Part shown: in pieces, positions 1 to 11,883 of the stretch
Numbering within the stretch: position 1 is the first letter of the stretch
How the letters are laid out: every line of letters starts with the position of its first letter
Origin: Amphibalanus amphitrite
Lineage: Eukaryota; Arthropoda; Thecostraca; Balanomorpha; Balanidae
Assembly: GCF_019059575.1 (NCBI RefSeq)
Contig: NW_024881626.1
Coordinates: 248,001 to 312,000, forward strand
Length of the DNA stretch: 64,000 bases
Reading direction: 5' to 3'
Notes under the pieces: model-generated
What the model was told of the DNA's origin: nothing
The model's database searches: none
The model's input: the letters and a program-made list of their open reading frames with translations, nothing else
Translations under genes and position numbers: made by a program

Positions 1-407
1 ACACACAGACACACACAGACATACAAACACATATAATTGACCTTGACCTAACTTGACCTGAAATGACCTCAGCAGCAAAATTCTGGTCGGATAGTGTGAC
101 AAAGAGGTTCTAGCTGGCTTGGCACCAGAAAACAGCATCGTCATCGGTATTTGATAAGCAGCGCACTTGATATCCAACGGTGACCCAAAACAGCAACATT
201 TTTTAGTTTGACCTGACCTGGAAGGTCAATGACTGACCTGAGAAGGTAAAACTGGGCATCATTGGATTCGTCTCTTCCCAAAGAATCTTTTTGGTCTTTA
301 CTGCTAAGCTCTATCTCCAACAGGAACGAAATGGCGCGGGGGGTGGCAACCACCCCCCCCCCCCCATGTGCGTTCTAGGATGGGAAAATGGCATGTGCGG
401 GCGAGGG
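1..407 (-). mobile_element. TTAA-element family A, copy 1 (cut by window start)
   Basis: Reverse-complement copy of the left part of the family A element at 15835-16735. The end CCCTCGCCCGCACATG lies at 392-407, followed by CTAA where other copies have TTAA, so the target site carries one change. The G-run/C-run hairpin lies at about 340-376, and the interior has several AGGTCA/TGACCT motifs and a CA/GT-rich stretch at the window edge. The other end lies outside the window. Ends and target site fit a piggyBac-like non-autonomous element (inference). Confidence 0.85.
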
Positions 408-433
408 CTAAATCGGGCAGTAATCTTTGTGTA

Positions 434-640
434 GTCGACTACAGAATGATGTTCCACTCCTCAGAAGCTATCAGTTGACCGGAGCGCTAAGTTGTGCCGT
501 TTATTACGCAATTAAGCGTGTCGATTGTGAGCATTCGGACAAAGCTATAATTTGTGAACTCAGCCCGTGTGATGCGGCACAGCCTGCCACTCCAGGCAAA
601 TAATTACCTGTGAAAAGTGGAACATCATTCTGTAGTCGAC
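434..640. mobile_element. 207-bp MITE with TA target duplication
   Basis: Terminal inverted repeats of about 25 bp start GTCGACTACAGAATGATG at 434 and are mirrored at 616-640. TA flanks the element at 432-433 and 641-642. It has no coding capacity. TA duplication and small size fit a Tc1/mariner-type MITE. A second copy, split by a later insertion, lies at about 47893-48018 plus 54515-54570. Confidence 0.8.
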
Positions 641-642
641 TA

Positions 643-2660
643 TACCTATTCTCATCAACGTGCAGAAGCTGTTAAAAGGAAGCGAGAATTTCTAGACGAC
701 GAGCCGCGCATGCCTACGTCTGTAATAAGTAGAAAGTATTTATATCGAGTAGGTATTTATAGAGACAAGCATTTGCTTGGCCATAGCCATGCGCATTCGT
801 AAATACCAACGCTAAAGTCTCTGTCACAGTCACACAAACTGCGGCGTCTCGCCCTGGGCAGCGTCTCTAAGTCATCTATTAGCGGACATCGGCCGCTAGT
901 AGATTAGGTGGTATGACGCCATGACAGGAGCTATCACGCGCTGTCCAGCGGGCGCTCCGCGGTGCCGCGGTGCCGGCCGTGTAGTAATATCACTCCGGAG
1001 CCGGCGCCGGCGCGCCGCGGGCAGTCCGCCGCGGCTCAGATGAGGTATGCTGAATGCGGATGGATGCCGCGGCGCACGGACGAGCGATGGACGAGCGGGC
1101 CGGCTGTCGCTGGCTATGACGCCGGGAGGTGAGGCGGGAAATGGGCCGCCTCGCCCCCCCCCCCCATCCCCCGGAACATGATGGAGTGGGCCGAGCGGCC
1201 ACCAAATGCCACCCGCGCGACTGAGCCGCCACCGCCGCCGCACTGACCCATATAGGAACGTGTCGTGATTGAGAGACGTCTTCCATGGAACACTTCCCAA
1301 TTCTGCAGTGCTGCCGACATGAGATACCAGTGGTGTCTCGTGTTTTTAAATGAGAACCTCATTTACGACTGCCAGATCTGTTTTTACGGCATCGTTGTGT
1401 GGACATCGTTACGACGTTGTTGAGCCGGACGCCGCAGAATCCAGAGAATAACGTCCCAGTTGCTAGGAATGTGCCATCCAGTCTTGAGAAAGCATGAGAA
1501 ATAGGCGAAGTAGAGCATACCATCCTTTTTCATAAACTTCGTCTTCTTATTATCAAATTACAATTATACTTATATGTTTATGCTAAGGAACAAGGATATA
1601 GATGCATGCTTTTTGAAAACCTCTACATGGGAAAAGGAGCATCGACAATTTTGCCTCAAGAAAAACGCACACCAAAAGTAAGATTCTGGGAAAAACAGAC
1701 GCTTTTCCTTACCCCCTAAAATCTCTTTGAAGTACGATTCGATAAAATTATTACATCAACTGAAAGGCAGTGCAATGCTATTTTGTTTGCTGCTACTTTT
1801 AATCACTTTCACTAATGAAGCCTTACAAAGAAACGCGTAAGACCAAGACACTTTATACTTCGAGGCGAAATATATTGTGACAGCCGACTGGAAAATTAGA
1901 AGAACAAAAACTTTGTAATTTGTATAAAGCACCAGTAGCACCACTATCAAGTGCAGTTATGTGCCTGGTGTAGACATTTCATTTTAATGAAGGGAAGCAA
2001 CGTAATATTTACAACGCAAAGAGTTGTCGATAGCGAATGCACAGAACAGCTGGGAGGACAAGAGTTTTGGACTGCCTTAGTTTGAGCATGAGAAGGTCAG
2101 GAGTGAGGCAATCAACGCCTGACAGGCTGTCCAGGTTTTAGACGGCGCTCAATAAGAAACTGGGACGTGACATCCAGCTGATAGGGGACGCAGCAGGACG
2201 GAACAACCGCACAAACGCCGCCGCCGCAGCCCGTAACTGGCTGCGATGCGCTTCGGGGAGCACCCCTTTTCTCAGCTGGATATGAATACATGGCCCGCGC
2301 ATTACTCGGACTTCACACCCTATAGAGCGAACCAGATGCACCCTAGGGTGTGTAGGGTGTGGACGTTAGCAGAAGTGCACCAGATGAAAAGGGAAATCAG
2401 CAATGATCTGAAAGTGTTTGTTAAGTGCTCGATTTGGGGCATGTGACCGGAATCTGCTGGTGGCGTAAGTGACGCAACGCGCGTCTTTGTACCCGGAGAG
2501 TTTGGTAACCTCATGAAAATTGTGCAGTGTGGACGGCAGTCGGCACCGAGCACGCAATTGAGTACTACACCACAAAATAGCATCGTTTGGTGTGACTTTG
2601 GTCTTCCAAATCCGTTTGTTTTTTTCGGGAACTCTCGGTACCTATTTTTTATACACATAT
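643..2660. other. No recognisable gene
   Basis: A GC-rich patch lies at about 890-1290 with overlapping open frames on the minus strand that have low-complexity translations. The remainder is AT-rich. No family, splice structure or transposon end is recognised. Confidence 0.4.
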
Positions 2661-2692
2661 CACAGATAACAGTAGTACTACTGTTATCTGTG
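2661..2692. repeat. 32-bp perfect palindrome
   Basis: The 16 bases CACAGATAACAGTAGT are followed directly by their exact reverse complement, with no spacer. The symmetry stops at the first flanking base on each side. It could extrude as a cruciform or be the remnant of a small element. Function unknown. Confidence 0.85.
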
Positions 2693-3845
2693 CACATATT
2701 TATTGAATCCAGAAAAGATTCTATCTGAGACAGTCAAACGATTATCAGCTGCATTCTGTTAGATCAAGATCAGCTTGCCTGTTACGTGAGATTATTGATG
2801 CCGAGCTATCAATTGATGCCACAGTGATCGCATCTATCGTTTATCTATGTAGCTAGACGCTTTATGAGCTCGCTATCGGCATGCCAACGTTGTACTCTAT
2901 GGGACACAATGCTCCTTTAAATCAGGAATGCCAATAAACTAATGGTATTGCCAGACGGGATAAAAATAGTTTGGTCCTCCATTCATTAGTAGTGAGAAGG
3001 ACTTATGTTTAGTTTTATATTATGCTAGGTAGTGAAGTGAATAGGTATATGTACAACAGTTACAAAACATCATTTCGATCATTGCATGTTACAATACTGA
3101 GTTTGGACCGTTCGTTTCGTTCAACAGCAACTGTTAATCAGTAATAAAATGTTTTCAGCCATCCTAGACAGAGCATCGATCTAAGGGGTAGCCGTGACCT
3201 CAGTTCTAATAGACGATGTCACAATGCTAGTTGCCCTGTAAACTGCTAATCTGGGATGAGTGTTGCAGTATCCACCCCCGAATCGCGCAGGTACATACTA
3301 CCACCGTCTGATTCCAGCAGTGCTAAAACTGGCAACGATAAAAGCTGCCTAGTTCTAAAGGCCATAGATACCAACAACTCAGCAATTTCACCAGCATGAG
3401 CTGGAGAGGATACCATTGATTCAAAATGAAAAGATAATTGATGAACATGAACCATTTACCCATATGCGTATTGCGTAATAAAATATCCGCAGTCGCATCA
3501 CCAATCAGTCGGCGCACACAAATCGTGCGCTAAGTAGAACAACATTGACGCCCGTGCCATTCACCGTGTAGTGCACCGTCTGTCGATGCGCCAGGCTTTG
3601 CCTAGCACCGGACGTGCCACGCGCCGTTCGTGTTTTTCCGTGTCGTCGGGCCTGTGGTCTGGCCAGGGAAATGACGACTGGCACGAGGGTGCGAAACACA
3701 CACACTCACATCGCAACGCGCCAACGACGCCGCGTGCAATCAAAACATGTTTTGGCCTCAGGCGTTGGCCGTTTCGACGGAAGCGGTCGCGGTCGCCACC
3801 GATGGTCTGTGCGACGCTAAAGCGGTCCGAGGGCAGTGCGACCGA
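2693..3845. other. No recognisable gene
   Basis: Mostly unique-looking AT-rich sequence, with a GC-richer patch at about 3550-3845 next to the LINE 3' end. Short open frames on both strands overlap one another and show no known domain. Confidence 0.4.
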
Positions 3846-6525
3846 GCAATACAATACAATACAATTTTATTAGGTCCCTCCATTACATGGGTTTTGTGGT
3901 GACCACGTCGTATACATACATGCGAAAACACATCTGGATAAAACACTGCAGTAAAACCGGATAGAAGTGAAACCACAGAGTAAAATACACATCTAAGACA
4001 TCTTCCGGTACACTAACCAGTCGACCACACCTACTGTTGACGCGCTCCTGAGGACTCGTTCCAGTGCTGGCTGGCGCGAAACAAAAATCCACGACGGCCG
4101 AACTCGGTTCGGACCCGGGGCAGACGCAGCTGTCCCCGCTCGGTCGCACGCGTGGTGCGAGCTGACTCGTCGGAGCTGAGCACCAACTTGCTCCGCAGGA
4201 TTTGTGGTGCACTGTCCGAAGTAAGTAGGCGACTAACCACAGCTACGTCACTGTCACGAATCAAGTCGTCCACACACTTCCAACCCAGCTCGTTAAGCAC
4301 AGGAGTCACGTGATCTCTTCGGTTGAGGCCAGACACGACACGTGCGCCGAAATTCAGCACCTTTTGGATGCGTTTCCTCTGAGCGATGCAGCAGGCACCC
4401 CATACGCTTATACAGTATTGTATGTGCGGAAACACTAACGCTTCGATAAGCAGGCGCTTAGTCTCCGTCGGCAGCCTGTTCCGCATTCTCGCTAGGCTAA
4501 CAAGTATCATGTTGCAGCGCTGGACGACAGACGTGACATGTGAATCCCACGTCAGGTGAGAGTCGATGGTGATGCCCAGAACCTTGACGCTCGGTGAAGG
4601 TGAAACTACGTCACCGCCAAAGTGGATCGAGAAACTGGTGTTAGTTTTTTGACGACTGGATTTCAAAATGGTCATTTCAGTTTTGGATGGGTTAATTTTC
4701 AGCCGATTCTGAGTGAACCACTGCACGAGTACAGATAGGTCACTTTCGATGCGGTTTTTGATAGCCAAGACGTTACTGGGAGTGTCAGCGTCAAGGATCT
4801 GGACATCATCAGCGTACATCACTAGTTTGACATTTGACAGATGTTGGGCCAGGTCGTTGGTGAAAAGCAAATACAGGCTCGGTCCCAAAATGGACCCCTG
4901 TATCACGCCGTGCGTCACGCTCAGCGGACACGACCCGATAGCCTGACTGCGCCCACTCAACCAGTCAGAAAACCAGTCAGTTCGAATCCCGTACCAGCCC
5001 AGCTTGTCCAGGAGGCGGCCATGCTCGACGCTGTCGAACGCCTTGGACGTATCGGCTGTCACGAGTGACGTCACGAGGCCTTTGTCGATATTGTCAGTGA
5101 CATACGTGACAACGTCAAGCATAGCCGCCCCCGTGGACCTGCCGGGCCTGAAGCCATACTGCTGCGGGCAGAGCAGAGCGTTGCGGTCTAGGTACGACGT
5201 CAACTGGGAACATACCACGCGCTCACACAACTTGGCAACAACAGGAATGATAGATATCGGCCGGTAGTTGCTCGGGTCCTGCCGGTCGCCCTTCTTATAC
5301 AGTGGGATGATGACGGCAGACTTCCACTGGTCAGGCATGTCGCATTTAGTGACGCAAGAGTTAATCAGGTGTAGCAGATGGGGCCCCACAACAGCAAACG
5401 TCTTCCTCAGCATATCGACAGTTATGCCGTCGGGGCCACTCGCGCGGGACGAGCTCATCTGTCGCAGCGCGGCAGACAGTTCCGGTAGCTGGGCAGGCCG
5501 CGGCGAGAACGCGTCACTGCAAACCCGCGGCGGGCGCGGCGGCAGCGGCTCCCCGGTGTCGGCGGCCGCCAGCGACCTCGCCACGTCTCCCCCCACTGAC
5601 GCGAAGAAGCTGTTAAGACGGCTGTTCCATTCCGAGTCTTTGCCCGATTCGGTGCTTGCCCGGGGCGCTGCCTTCCCTGACGAGACGAGAAATTGACGGA
5701 TATCACGCCATGTCTTCGATCTCGAGTTCCTGAATGATGTCTGGAAGTATGAAGCGCACGCCCGGTTTAGCACCACCTTGACGGCGTTCCGGCGTAACCG
5801 AAACTCGGCCTCGGTGGCGTCACATGGAGTCAGCTGGCGGTCCACACGCGCCTGGTCACGCGCAGCCATCGCCTCTCTGACGTCGTCGTCTTGCAACCAC
5901 GGGTACGGTCTGTGCTTCAGCTTGATTACACGCATCGGCATATGGGCGTCGATAATGGGGCTCCATGTGCTCAGGAAGCAGCTCCACTTGTCAGACGTGG
6001 AGTTGGCACCGTACAGCGGTGACCAGTCTGCTTGGAGCAGGTCCAGACACAGGGCGTCTGTGTTGACGCGCCTGGTGGACCGCACGTTGATGGTGTTCAC
6101 CACGTGGCGCGTCTTGACGACAGAGACCGTCGCGGCGATGAGGTCGTGGTCGCTGATGTTGCACGACACGACTCGCGCGTTTGAAGTTAGTTCTGGCTTG
6201 TTCGTGATGAAGTGGTCTATCAGCGTAGGATTCTGTCCGGGGCGAGTTGGTGCGGTGATGAGCTGTGTCAGCGACAGGTCACTCAGCTGCTGCAGGTATG
6301 ACGTCACACCCTGCTTCTCCGGCCGAGAGACGTCGATGTTGGTGTCTCCGAGCAAGTAGACTGGCAGGTCACGGCCGAGAACGCTCGTCAGCTGGTTGTG
6401 CATGTCATCGAGGGAGGGTGTCATCGGACTCGATGGTGGCCGGTAGACTGCGCCGACGACGATCGGTGACTTGAGTGTGAGCCGCAGCCAGAGACTCTCG
6501 AGCGCGTCCGGTTTCAGTACTGAAT
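3846..6525 (-). mobile_element. 5'-truncated APE-type LINE (CR1/Jockey-like)
   Basis: Minus-strand non-LTR retrotransposon. On the coding strand the 3' end is AATAAAATTGTATTGTATTG (about 3846-3866), a short pentamer tail of the kind seen at the 3' ends of some LINEs. The 5' boundary is set where LINE homology begins in the ORF (about 6520). Upstream of that lies a GTGTCC-like low-complexity tract. Most of the endonuclease domain is missing, as expected from incomplete target-primed reverse transcription. Confidence 0.85.
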
Positions 6526-6805
6526 GAGCACTCCTCACACTCTTGCCCTCCTCGTGTCCCCATGTCCGTGTCCGCTCGTGTCCCTGCCTGTGTCCGCCGT
6601 GTCCGCTCGTGTCCGGCTCTGTTTGTGCTTGTGTCCCTGTTTGGGTGTTCTCGTGTTTCCCGGCAATGCCTGCAACTACGTAGAAGGTACTATCGAACAC
6701 CAAATGATAAGAGCAATGAAACATCGACATCGAAAAACAAAAACGATAACTGAAATACTCCGACGAACAACATGAAGCTGATGCTCGTCGTACGATGCTT
6801 GACAT
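4031..6805 (-). CDS. LINE ORF2 fragment: partial endonuclease plus reverse transcriptase
   Basis: A 924-residue open frame, of which LINE homology starts near residue 97. Residues 1-96 are translation of flanking and low-complexity DNA, so the ATG at 6805 is not a real start. The C-terminal half of an AP-endonuclease domain remains: LLGDTNID at 151-158, IDHFITNK near 196 and SDHD at 218-221. The reverse transcriptase follows: YRPIS near 514, Asp585 in the DTSKAFDSVEH block, GSILGP near 637, and YADD at 664-667. The C-terminus carries an FLFRASQHWNES-like block comparable to the conserved tail of CR1/Jockey proteins. No internal stop interrupts this part. It is inactive because the N-terminal endonuclease half and any ORF1 are absent. 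The exact clade is inference from motifs. Confidence 0.85.
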   Translation of the reverse strand: MSSIVRRASASCCSSEYFSYRFCFSMSMFHCSYHLVFDSTFYVVAGIAGKHENTQTGTQAQTEPDTSGHGGHRQGHERTRTWGHEEGKSVRSAHSVLKPDALESLWLRLTLKSPIVVGAVYRPPSSPMTPSLDDMHNQLTSVLGRDLPVYLLGDTNIDVSRPEKQGVTSYLQQLSDLSLTQLITAPTRPGQNPTLIDHFITNKPELTSNARVVSCNISDHDLIAATVSVVKTRHVVNTINVRSTRRVNTDALCLDLLQADWSPLYGANSTSDKWSCFLSTWSPIIDAHMPMRVIKLKHRPYPWLQDDDVREAMAARDQARVDRQLTPCDATEAEFRLRRNAVKVVLNRACASYFQTSFRNSRSKTWRDIRQFLVSSGKAAPRASTESGKDSEWNSRLNSFFASVGGDVARSLAAADTGEPLPPRPPRVCSDAFSPRPAQLPELSAALRQMSSSRASGPDGITVDMLRKTFAVVGPHLLHLINSCVTKCDMPDQWKSAVIIPLYKKGDRQDPSNYRPISIIPVVAKLCERVVCSQLTSYLDRNALLCPQQYGFRPGRSTGAAMLDVVTYVTDNIDKGLVTSLVTADTSKAFDSVEHGRLLDKLGWYGIRTDWFSDWLSGRSQAIGSCPLSVTHGVIQGSILGPSLYLLFTNDLAQHLSNVKLVMYADDVQILDADTPSNVLAIKNRIESDLSVLVQWFTQNRLKINPSKTEMTILKSSRQKTNTSFSIHFGGDVVSPSPSVKVLGITIDSHLTWDSHVTSVVQRCNMILVSLARMRNRLPTETKRLLIEALVFPHIQYCISVWGACCIAQRKRIQKVLNFGARVVSGLNRRDHVTPVLNELGWKCVDDLIRDSDVAVVSRLLTSDSAPQILRSKLVLSSDESARTTRATERGQLRLPRVRTEFGRRGFLFRASQHWNESSGARQQ
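6540..6660. repeat. GTGTCC-type low-complexity tract
   Basis: Imperfect repeats of GTGTCC, TGTCCGCTCG and similar words abut the truncated 5' end of the LINE. They produce the Arg/Gly/His-rich pseudo-N-terminus of the long open frame. Confidence 0.6.
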
Positions 6806-8191
6806 TCATGACTTATGATGGAATGTAATTCCTTTCACGCGGTACCCTTTGTTCGTGACCGGAACTATTACAGCTTTCCACGCGAACAGACGATAGCGTC
6901 ACTTTCCATATGTTTGCGGTGTATTTCCCGATGTTTAACGCCTCCCATCATCGACTGATTGCCGCTCAAGTGCATAATCGGCAAAAAAAGGTTCAAGTAC
7001 CTGCTAGCGGACTAGCAAGCTATGTTGCCATGGCCTCGCAAACTGCGGCTGATTTAATAAAAGGGTGTAAATTACGACTGACGCAATTCTCCACAGCTTT
7101 TGCCGCATTTCACGCCCAAATCGTTTCAAAGAGGAATTGCGCGTCCAACGATATAATAATAAATGTCACTTATTATGATATTAGTAGTCGACGATGTACT
7201 CAAATGCCTACAGTCCAAAACAAACAAAAACATAGATAACAAATGGCACATGATAAGCCCCTCGATCCTAACAAAGCCGCTCATTTCTAGAGGGTGTAGT
7301 TTCTAAAGGCGTAAAATGCACCTTGATGTACATAAAATACCACTGAGCCTTATGAACTCGGCAGCTGAATGCGTAATGTCGAGCATCTAGCGCTTTTTTT
7401 AAGAATAGGAGCAACTGCAATGAGAAGGCATGACAAAGCAGGATAACAGTCCATTCACACACCTGCCATGGCTGGCCATTCAGAGAGAAAAATTTCACTT
7501 ATTACTATTTATAGCCCAATAAGATAATGTCTACGAAAAAGGGAAGCTGCAGACTCCAACAATCAACAAATATCCTTGGTAATAATCACTTAGATGCATG
7601 TAACGGAGAGTTGGATGGTTTTGCCGTCGTGGTACATTGGCTGTCTTTACCTGTGCGATACCCAACGAAAGTGGACTAAAGGGATTATTTCACTTCTAAC
7701 CTGAAGTTTTGAACTACCTTATCGGGGATTGTTAGCCGTGGCAGAACATTACTTAAACTTATAAGAGCGCCTTATCGATACATGAGTAGTGGTGTTTGAA
7801 GCTGATTGGTTGCTCGTCTATTTGCGTTCAGTTCTTTAATCGTAAAATATAGAAAATGATTCCACAATTGCTAGTGCGGGCTTGATTTATATCATAGTTA
7901 CAAAATAATCTCTGGGAGGCGGAATATTCTCTTCAACTATTTATCAGATGATTTGTCGTTACCAGTAAGTGGTAGTGCCTACCACGTGAAAAAGTACTCT
8001 GTTATGTGAACGCTGCCTCTCGTATCTTTATTAAAGAATAATAAGCATGAATTTCGACGAACAACAGCATTTCGAGTTTCCTATTGCAACAAAAAGCTGC
8101 ACGACATAGATATCATAGTTGAAAACAAACCGCACAAATGGTCCATCATGTGCAGGTGGATTCGGAGACTCTGAGAGGGATTTTATGTCCC

Positions 8192-8192
<1 letters not shown>
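6806..8192. other. No recognisable gene
   Basis: AT-rich sequence with short unrelated open frames. No domain, RNA gene or transposon end recognised. Confidence 0.4.

Positions 8193-8247
<55 letters not shown>
8193..8247. repeat. (TCA)n microsatellite
   Basis: About 18 uninterrupted TCA/CAT triplets. They create a poly-His run in a 64-residue plus-strand frame that has no other sign of coding. Confidence 0.95.
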
Positions 8248-8331
8248 GTATTGCTAACAAAACAAGTATCAAACAGGATATGCATCCCTTATTTTATTGT
8301 GGCGGCTTCATAGGCTAAATGACCCATAATA

Positions 8332-8610
8332 GCCGTTTTCACGACGGGCTTTCCGGCGAATGCACCTGATTTGACCAAATCTGCACCTAATTTCTTTTAC
8401 AGCAAATATCTTCATTTTTTTTTTGAATTTATTTCAGTGTTTTAATCGATGATGCTCTCTGATAATATGACAAAGCAGGCATATAAGCAATTAGTGCAAC
8501 CCTAGCTGATAGCTGCTAAGAGACACACTGAACCTGATTTGACCAAATCTGCACCTGATCTGCACCAGACGTGCACCAAACGTGTACCAGATGGCCGTCG
8601 TGAAAACGGC
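8332..8610. mobile_element. Small inverted-repeat MITE, copy 1
   Basis: Terminal inverted repeats GCCGTTTTCACGACGG at 8332 and mirrored at 8595-8610, flanked by TA (8330-8331 and 8611-8612). AAT flanking AGCCG... is an equally valid parse. The interior repeats TTGACCAAATCTGCACCT, and the middle holds an extra AT-rich segment absent from the 111-bp copy at 20831. Confidence 0.75.
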
Positions 8611-8612
8611 TA

Positions 8613-10121
8613 ATGTCACCACGGGATTATTTTACCAAGCCAAGCGGGATGACTTGGCCGGTATACGTTCAGAGCCTTCGCTGCAAATGCTGAGTTGCTA
8701 AGTTTGTGGTGCCGATCTAGCTGGGGCAATACCACTGTGACATAGCCTATCTTCAAGGGAATAAGTCTACGTACCATAATCTCAGCAGACCACTGCCATT
8801 TTCAAAACGAGTTGCCTAAGAGCGAAATCCATGGTGGTGGGAATGGGAAGGTAACCGGAAGGCTTTATGTGAGTAGTGGGAAGGCCTTTTTGGATTTTCC
8901 ATGAGAGATATATGGCATTCACATTTTACAGCAATGTAAACAGTAACTAGCGTTCAACTTAGTTGGCTTGATCAAGCTTTATATTAAATAATTAAAGCTT
9001 TTAAAGCAAGGTCATTTCATCAATCGTAACTCAGTATACTTAATGGGTTTTAAAAAATCGTTGCAGAAAGATGAAGCGATTTCATTAGTTTACAAAAGGA
9101 TGCAGAAATAGATCCCTGAGACTTGGGCGAAATTTTAAAATCACTTGAACCAGCCCCGGGTTAAAGACATAGTCACAAAGAAAGTCTGACAATGAATCAA
9201 CCTGGAAAATTCGTGTGAAATATTCACCATTGATGGCGGTGGAGGTGAGGACGATATTAGGGAGTACGGCATCCAACTAACAACGGCCAATTTGGCCTTC
9301 TGTTGAGGTGCTTTGGTCGCCTTGCTGAATTTGGTAGCGCATCATAATTCTATCACGAATGCCTAGTTATTCTATGTTGAATCCTCACTGCTCTGGGGGC
9401 AATGAATGCAAGACAAGCCATGGAAAAATGGAGCTGAAATATACAGTAAATTTTTAAGTGCATCATTTTCTTAGGCAGTCAGTTCACACAACTCTCCCCA
9501 ACGTGCCAGTGAGCAGTGGCACACAGCATAGCATTGTCGATGGCCGCGGCTAAACGGGCCAAGCTGTTTCGGCTGGGCTGGCTCACCTCTGGCCGTGGCT
9601 GACGGCTGGCGGCAGGGAGGCTCAGAGGGCGGGCGGCAGGTGCTCAGACGGCTGGCGGCCGTGGACGCACCGCGCCGTCTCCTGACACGACTGACCCCGG
9701 CCCGGCACCCACCAACCGGCCGACCTGGCGGGGAGCGACTCGCGCAGCGCGGCCGCTCCTCGGCGCCTCTGCAACAGGCGCACCGACGTGGCCACCGACC
9801 CGGACCACCTGTCCTACTCGAACACCCGCGCCTCGGCGACCGGTGTCACCGTCAGTGACACCGGCGGTCCCGATCGGTGTCACCCGTCATCTAAAGGACA
9901 CCGGCCGCGACGATCACGCGCCGTCCCGTGGCGCAGACGGATGCCATCAGCTACGGACACACGTCACAGAGCTTGTCACAGAGCATTATCTCTGGTTGAT
10001 TAGCACAAAAGATTACATGTGGAAGCCACAGCAAAGCGTGCCTATTTTCTAGGGAACAGCGCATCTGAATTCTGAAAAGAGCACACCTTTTTACTCTTTG
10101 GTTGAAAAACAGACGTCGCGA
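8613..10121. other. No recognisable gene; GC-rich patch 9540-9960
   Basis: The GC-rich stretch at about 9540-9960 carries overlapping open frames on both strands with Arg/Pro/Gly-rich translations and no domain. The rest is AT-rich. I see no splice structure or family. Confidence 0.4.
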
Positions 10122-10125
10122 TTAA

Positions 10126-11301
10126 CCCGCGCCCTGCTGGGGGGGGGGGTGTTTGAACACCCCCCTTGTGGTTTTTCGCGAATATCTCAAAAACGGCGGC
10201 GCGGAGCGCCGCCGTTTTTGGTACACCTTATCATACATAAATTCTACACATGTTGTAAAAATTTCAGACCAAGATCATTCAAGATCAGGTCACCAGGTCA
10301 CTTGAAGTGACCTCACCTCATAAAAAGTTTCAATGTCTGTCATAGCTACACCGAGTGACCGATCGCTTTGAAACTTTCAGCGATTGCTAAAAGTAATAGC
10401 ATGTACAAAATGTATATCTCAGAATTTTGATATCGATGACCTAAGGTCAGGTCAATTTTGCGACCTCCCCATTATAAGTCAATGGGAGAAAATTGAAATG
10501 TGCCTCTTTTGGATGAAAGACATTATAAACACTCTCAAACACTGAATTTCAAGTGGTTTAGACACACTGAACATGAAAATAGTGTCAATGACCCCTGTTT
10601 ATGCCCTGAGGTCATCTTAGGTCACGAATGGTATCTAACAGTTTTTCGCAAATAACTTTTGATAGAGGCATGCTAGAGCGATGAAAACGCCTTAGCTGTG
10701 TTCAGATCGACGATACGGATCGACTGATATGCAACATGACCCTTTCCGGTCAGGTCATGACCTTGACCTGAGGTCACATTTTCAGGTTGACCTTTCAAGG
10801 TCAAGTTCTAGTTCATTCGATGCGTCTTGACGAGAGGAACACGATACCGGTAAAAGTAAGCTCGTACAAGGCTTGGGTCAAAAGTTATTGCAGAAAAACT
10901 GTTTTAAAAAAATCGGCTATTTTTGCAGTTTTTGCCCCCTGCAGGCAAAACCGTTGACGTTAGGTCAAATCTTAGAAAATCACTCAGAAAGGGGGTTAAT
11001 AGGGCTATCGAATGCGCTTTTCCGCGGCGCCGTAGCTCTATTGGTTCCCGAGTTATGCGTTGGCTTCTTGGAAACTGTCGACATTCGACCTGGAAATCGG
11101 CGAAATTTTGCCTTCAATGACCTCTGGTGACCTGACCAAAAAATTGACCGAAGTGATTTCGTCATTATTTTTTACGCTCTTTCGAACGCCGCCTTCTGCG
11201 TATCGCTACGTGGCCCAGGAGCCGAGTTAGAAGGGGGGGTGTTCAAACACCCCCCCCCCCCAGCAGGGCGTGGAAATCCAGGACCCCCAGCCGGGCGCGG
11301 G
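10126..11301 (+). mobile_element. TTAA-element family B, copy 1
   Basis: Flanked by TTAA at 10122-10125 and 11302-11305. Ends are CCCGCGCCC... and ...GGGCGCGGG. Just inside the left end is a G-run/TGTTTGAACA/C-run hairpin (about 10139-10166), followed by TTTTTCGCGAATATCTC and a GC palindrome at about 10193-10215. The interior contains clustered AGGTCA/TGACCT, densest at about 10750-10805. The right end repeats the G/C hairpin. No coding frame of note, so it is non-autonomous. The TTAA duplication suggests piggyBac-like transposition, with Kolobok-like as an alternative. Confidence 0.85.
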
Positions 11302-11305
11302 TTAA

Positions 11306-11879
11306 AAGATGGCATCCTTCGTTGAGCTAAGTAAGTGTATGGTGTTTTTTTGTAGTCTTATAATGAAGCTATTTAATTAAAACATCAGTTTTTTTGTCGT
11401 TGAACTTCCAACTAGGTAACCACGAAATGTCTAACCGCAAATGCCATGTGAAAATCAAAACTCCACAGAGTCTTATCAATGAGAGATAGTAACATAGCTT
11501 TTTGTTCGAAGACGAACATGAAAATCTATGACTTTTTTTTAGTCAAGCAAACAAAGCAAACAAACAACTACATTTACAGGTAGCTATCAAATTTAATGTA
11601 ATGCACGAAACTGCGGTTGATCCAATATGTCATTCATGCCAGCTTTCATCCCATATGAGCCCCAAAAGTGCACCATGTTGGGACCCAGATGGGTGTGTGA
11701 TGGGCGCCCAGCTGGGGGTCAACTTTGGTAGCCCAGATTTGGTAGCCCACAAACAGCCCACGCGGATGCTAGACCAGCAGCGTGCTATGCTCTGATCAAG
11801 AGGAAAACCGAATAACAAATCTCGTATAATGATTCGAATGGAAATGAGCTCGAGTTTCACTGCTCGACATTTTTGCAAC
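11306..11879. other. Spacer between inverted family B copies
   Basis: 574 bp between two family B elements that face each other tail to tail. No gene or repeat recognised. Confidence 0.5.
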
Positions 11880-11883
11880 TTAA

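Noticed and set aside
141..353. 70-71 codon frame present in all three family A copies (also 15885-16100 and about 31524-31742)
   Set aside because: Differences among the copies are nearly all amino-acid changing, there is no domain, and the frame crosses AGGTCA motifs; it persists because the copies are young.
896..1362. Overlapping minus-strand frames in GC-rich DNA
   Set aside because: Three frames are open at once with Arg/Gly/Pro-rich products; composition explains them.
8119..8313. Frame with a long His run
   Set aside because: Produced by a TCA microsatellite; no other coding sign.
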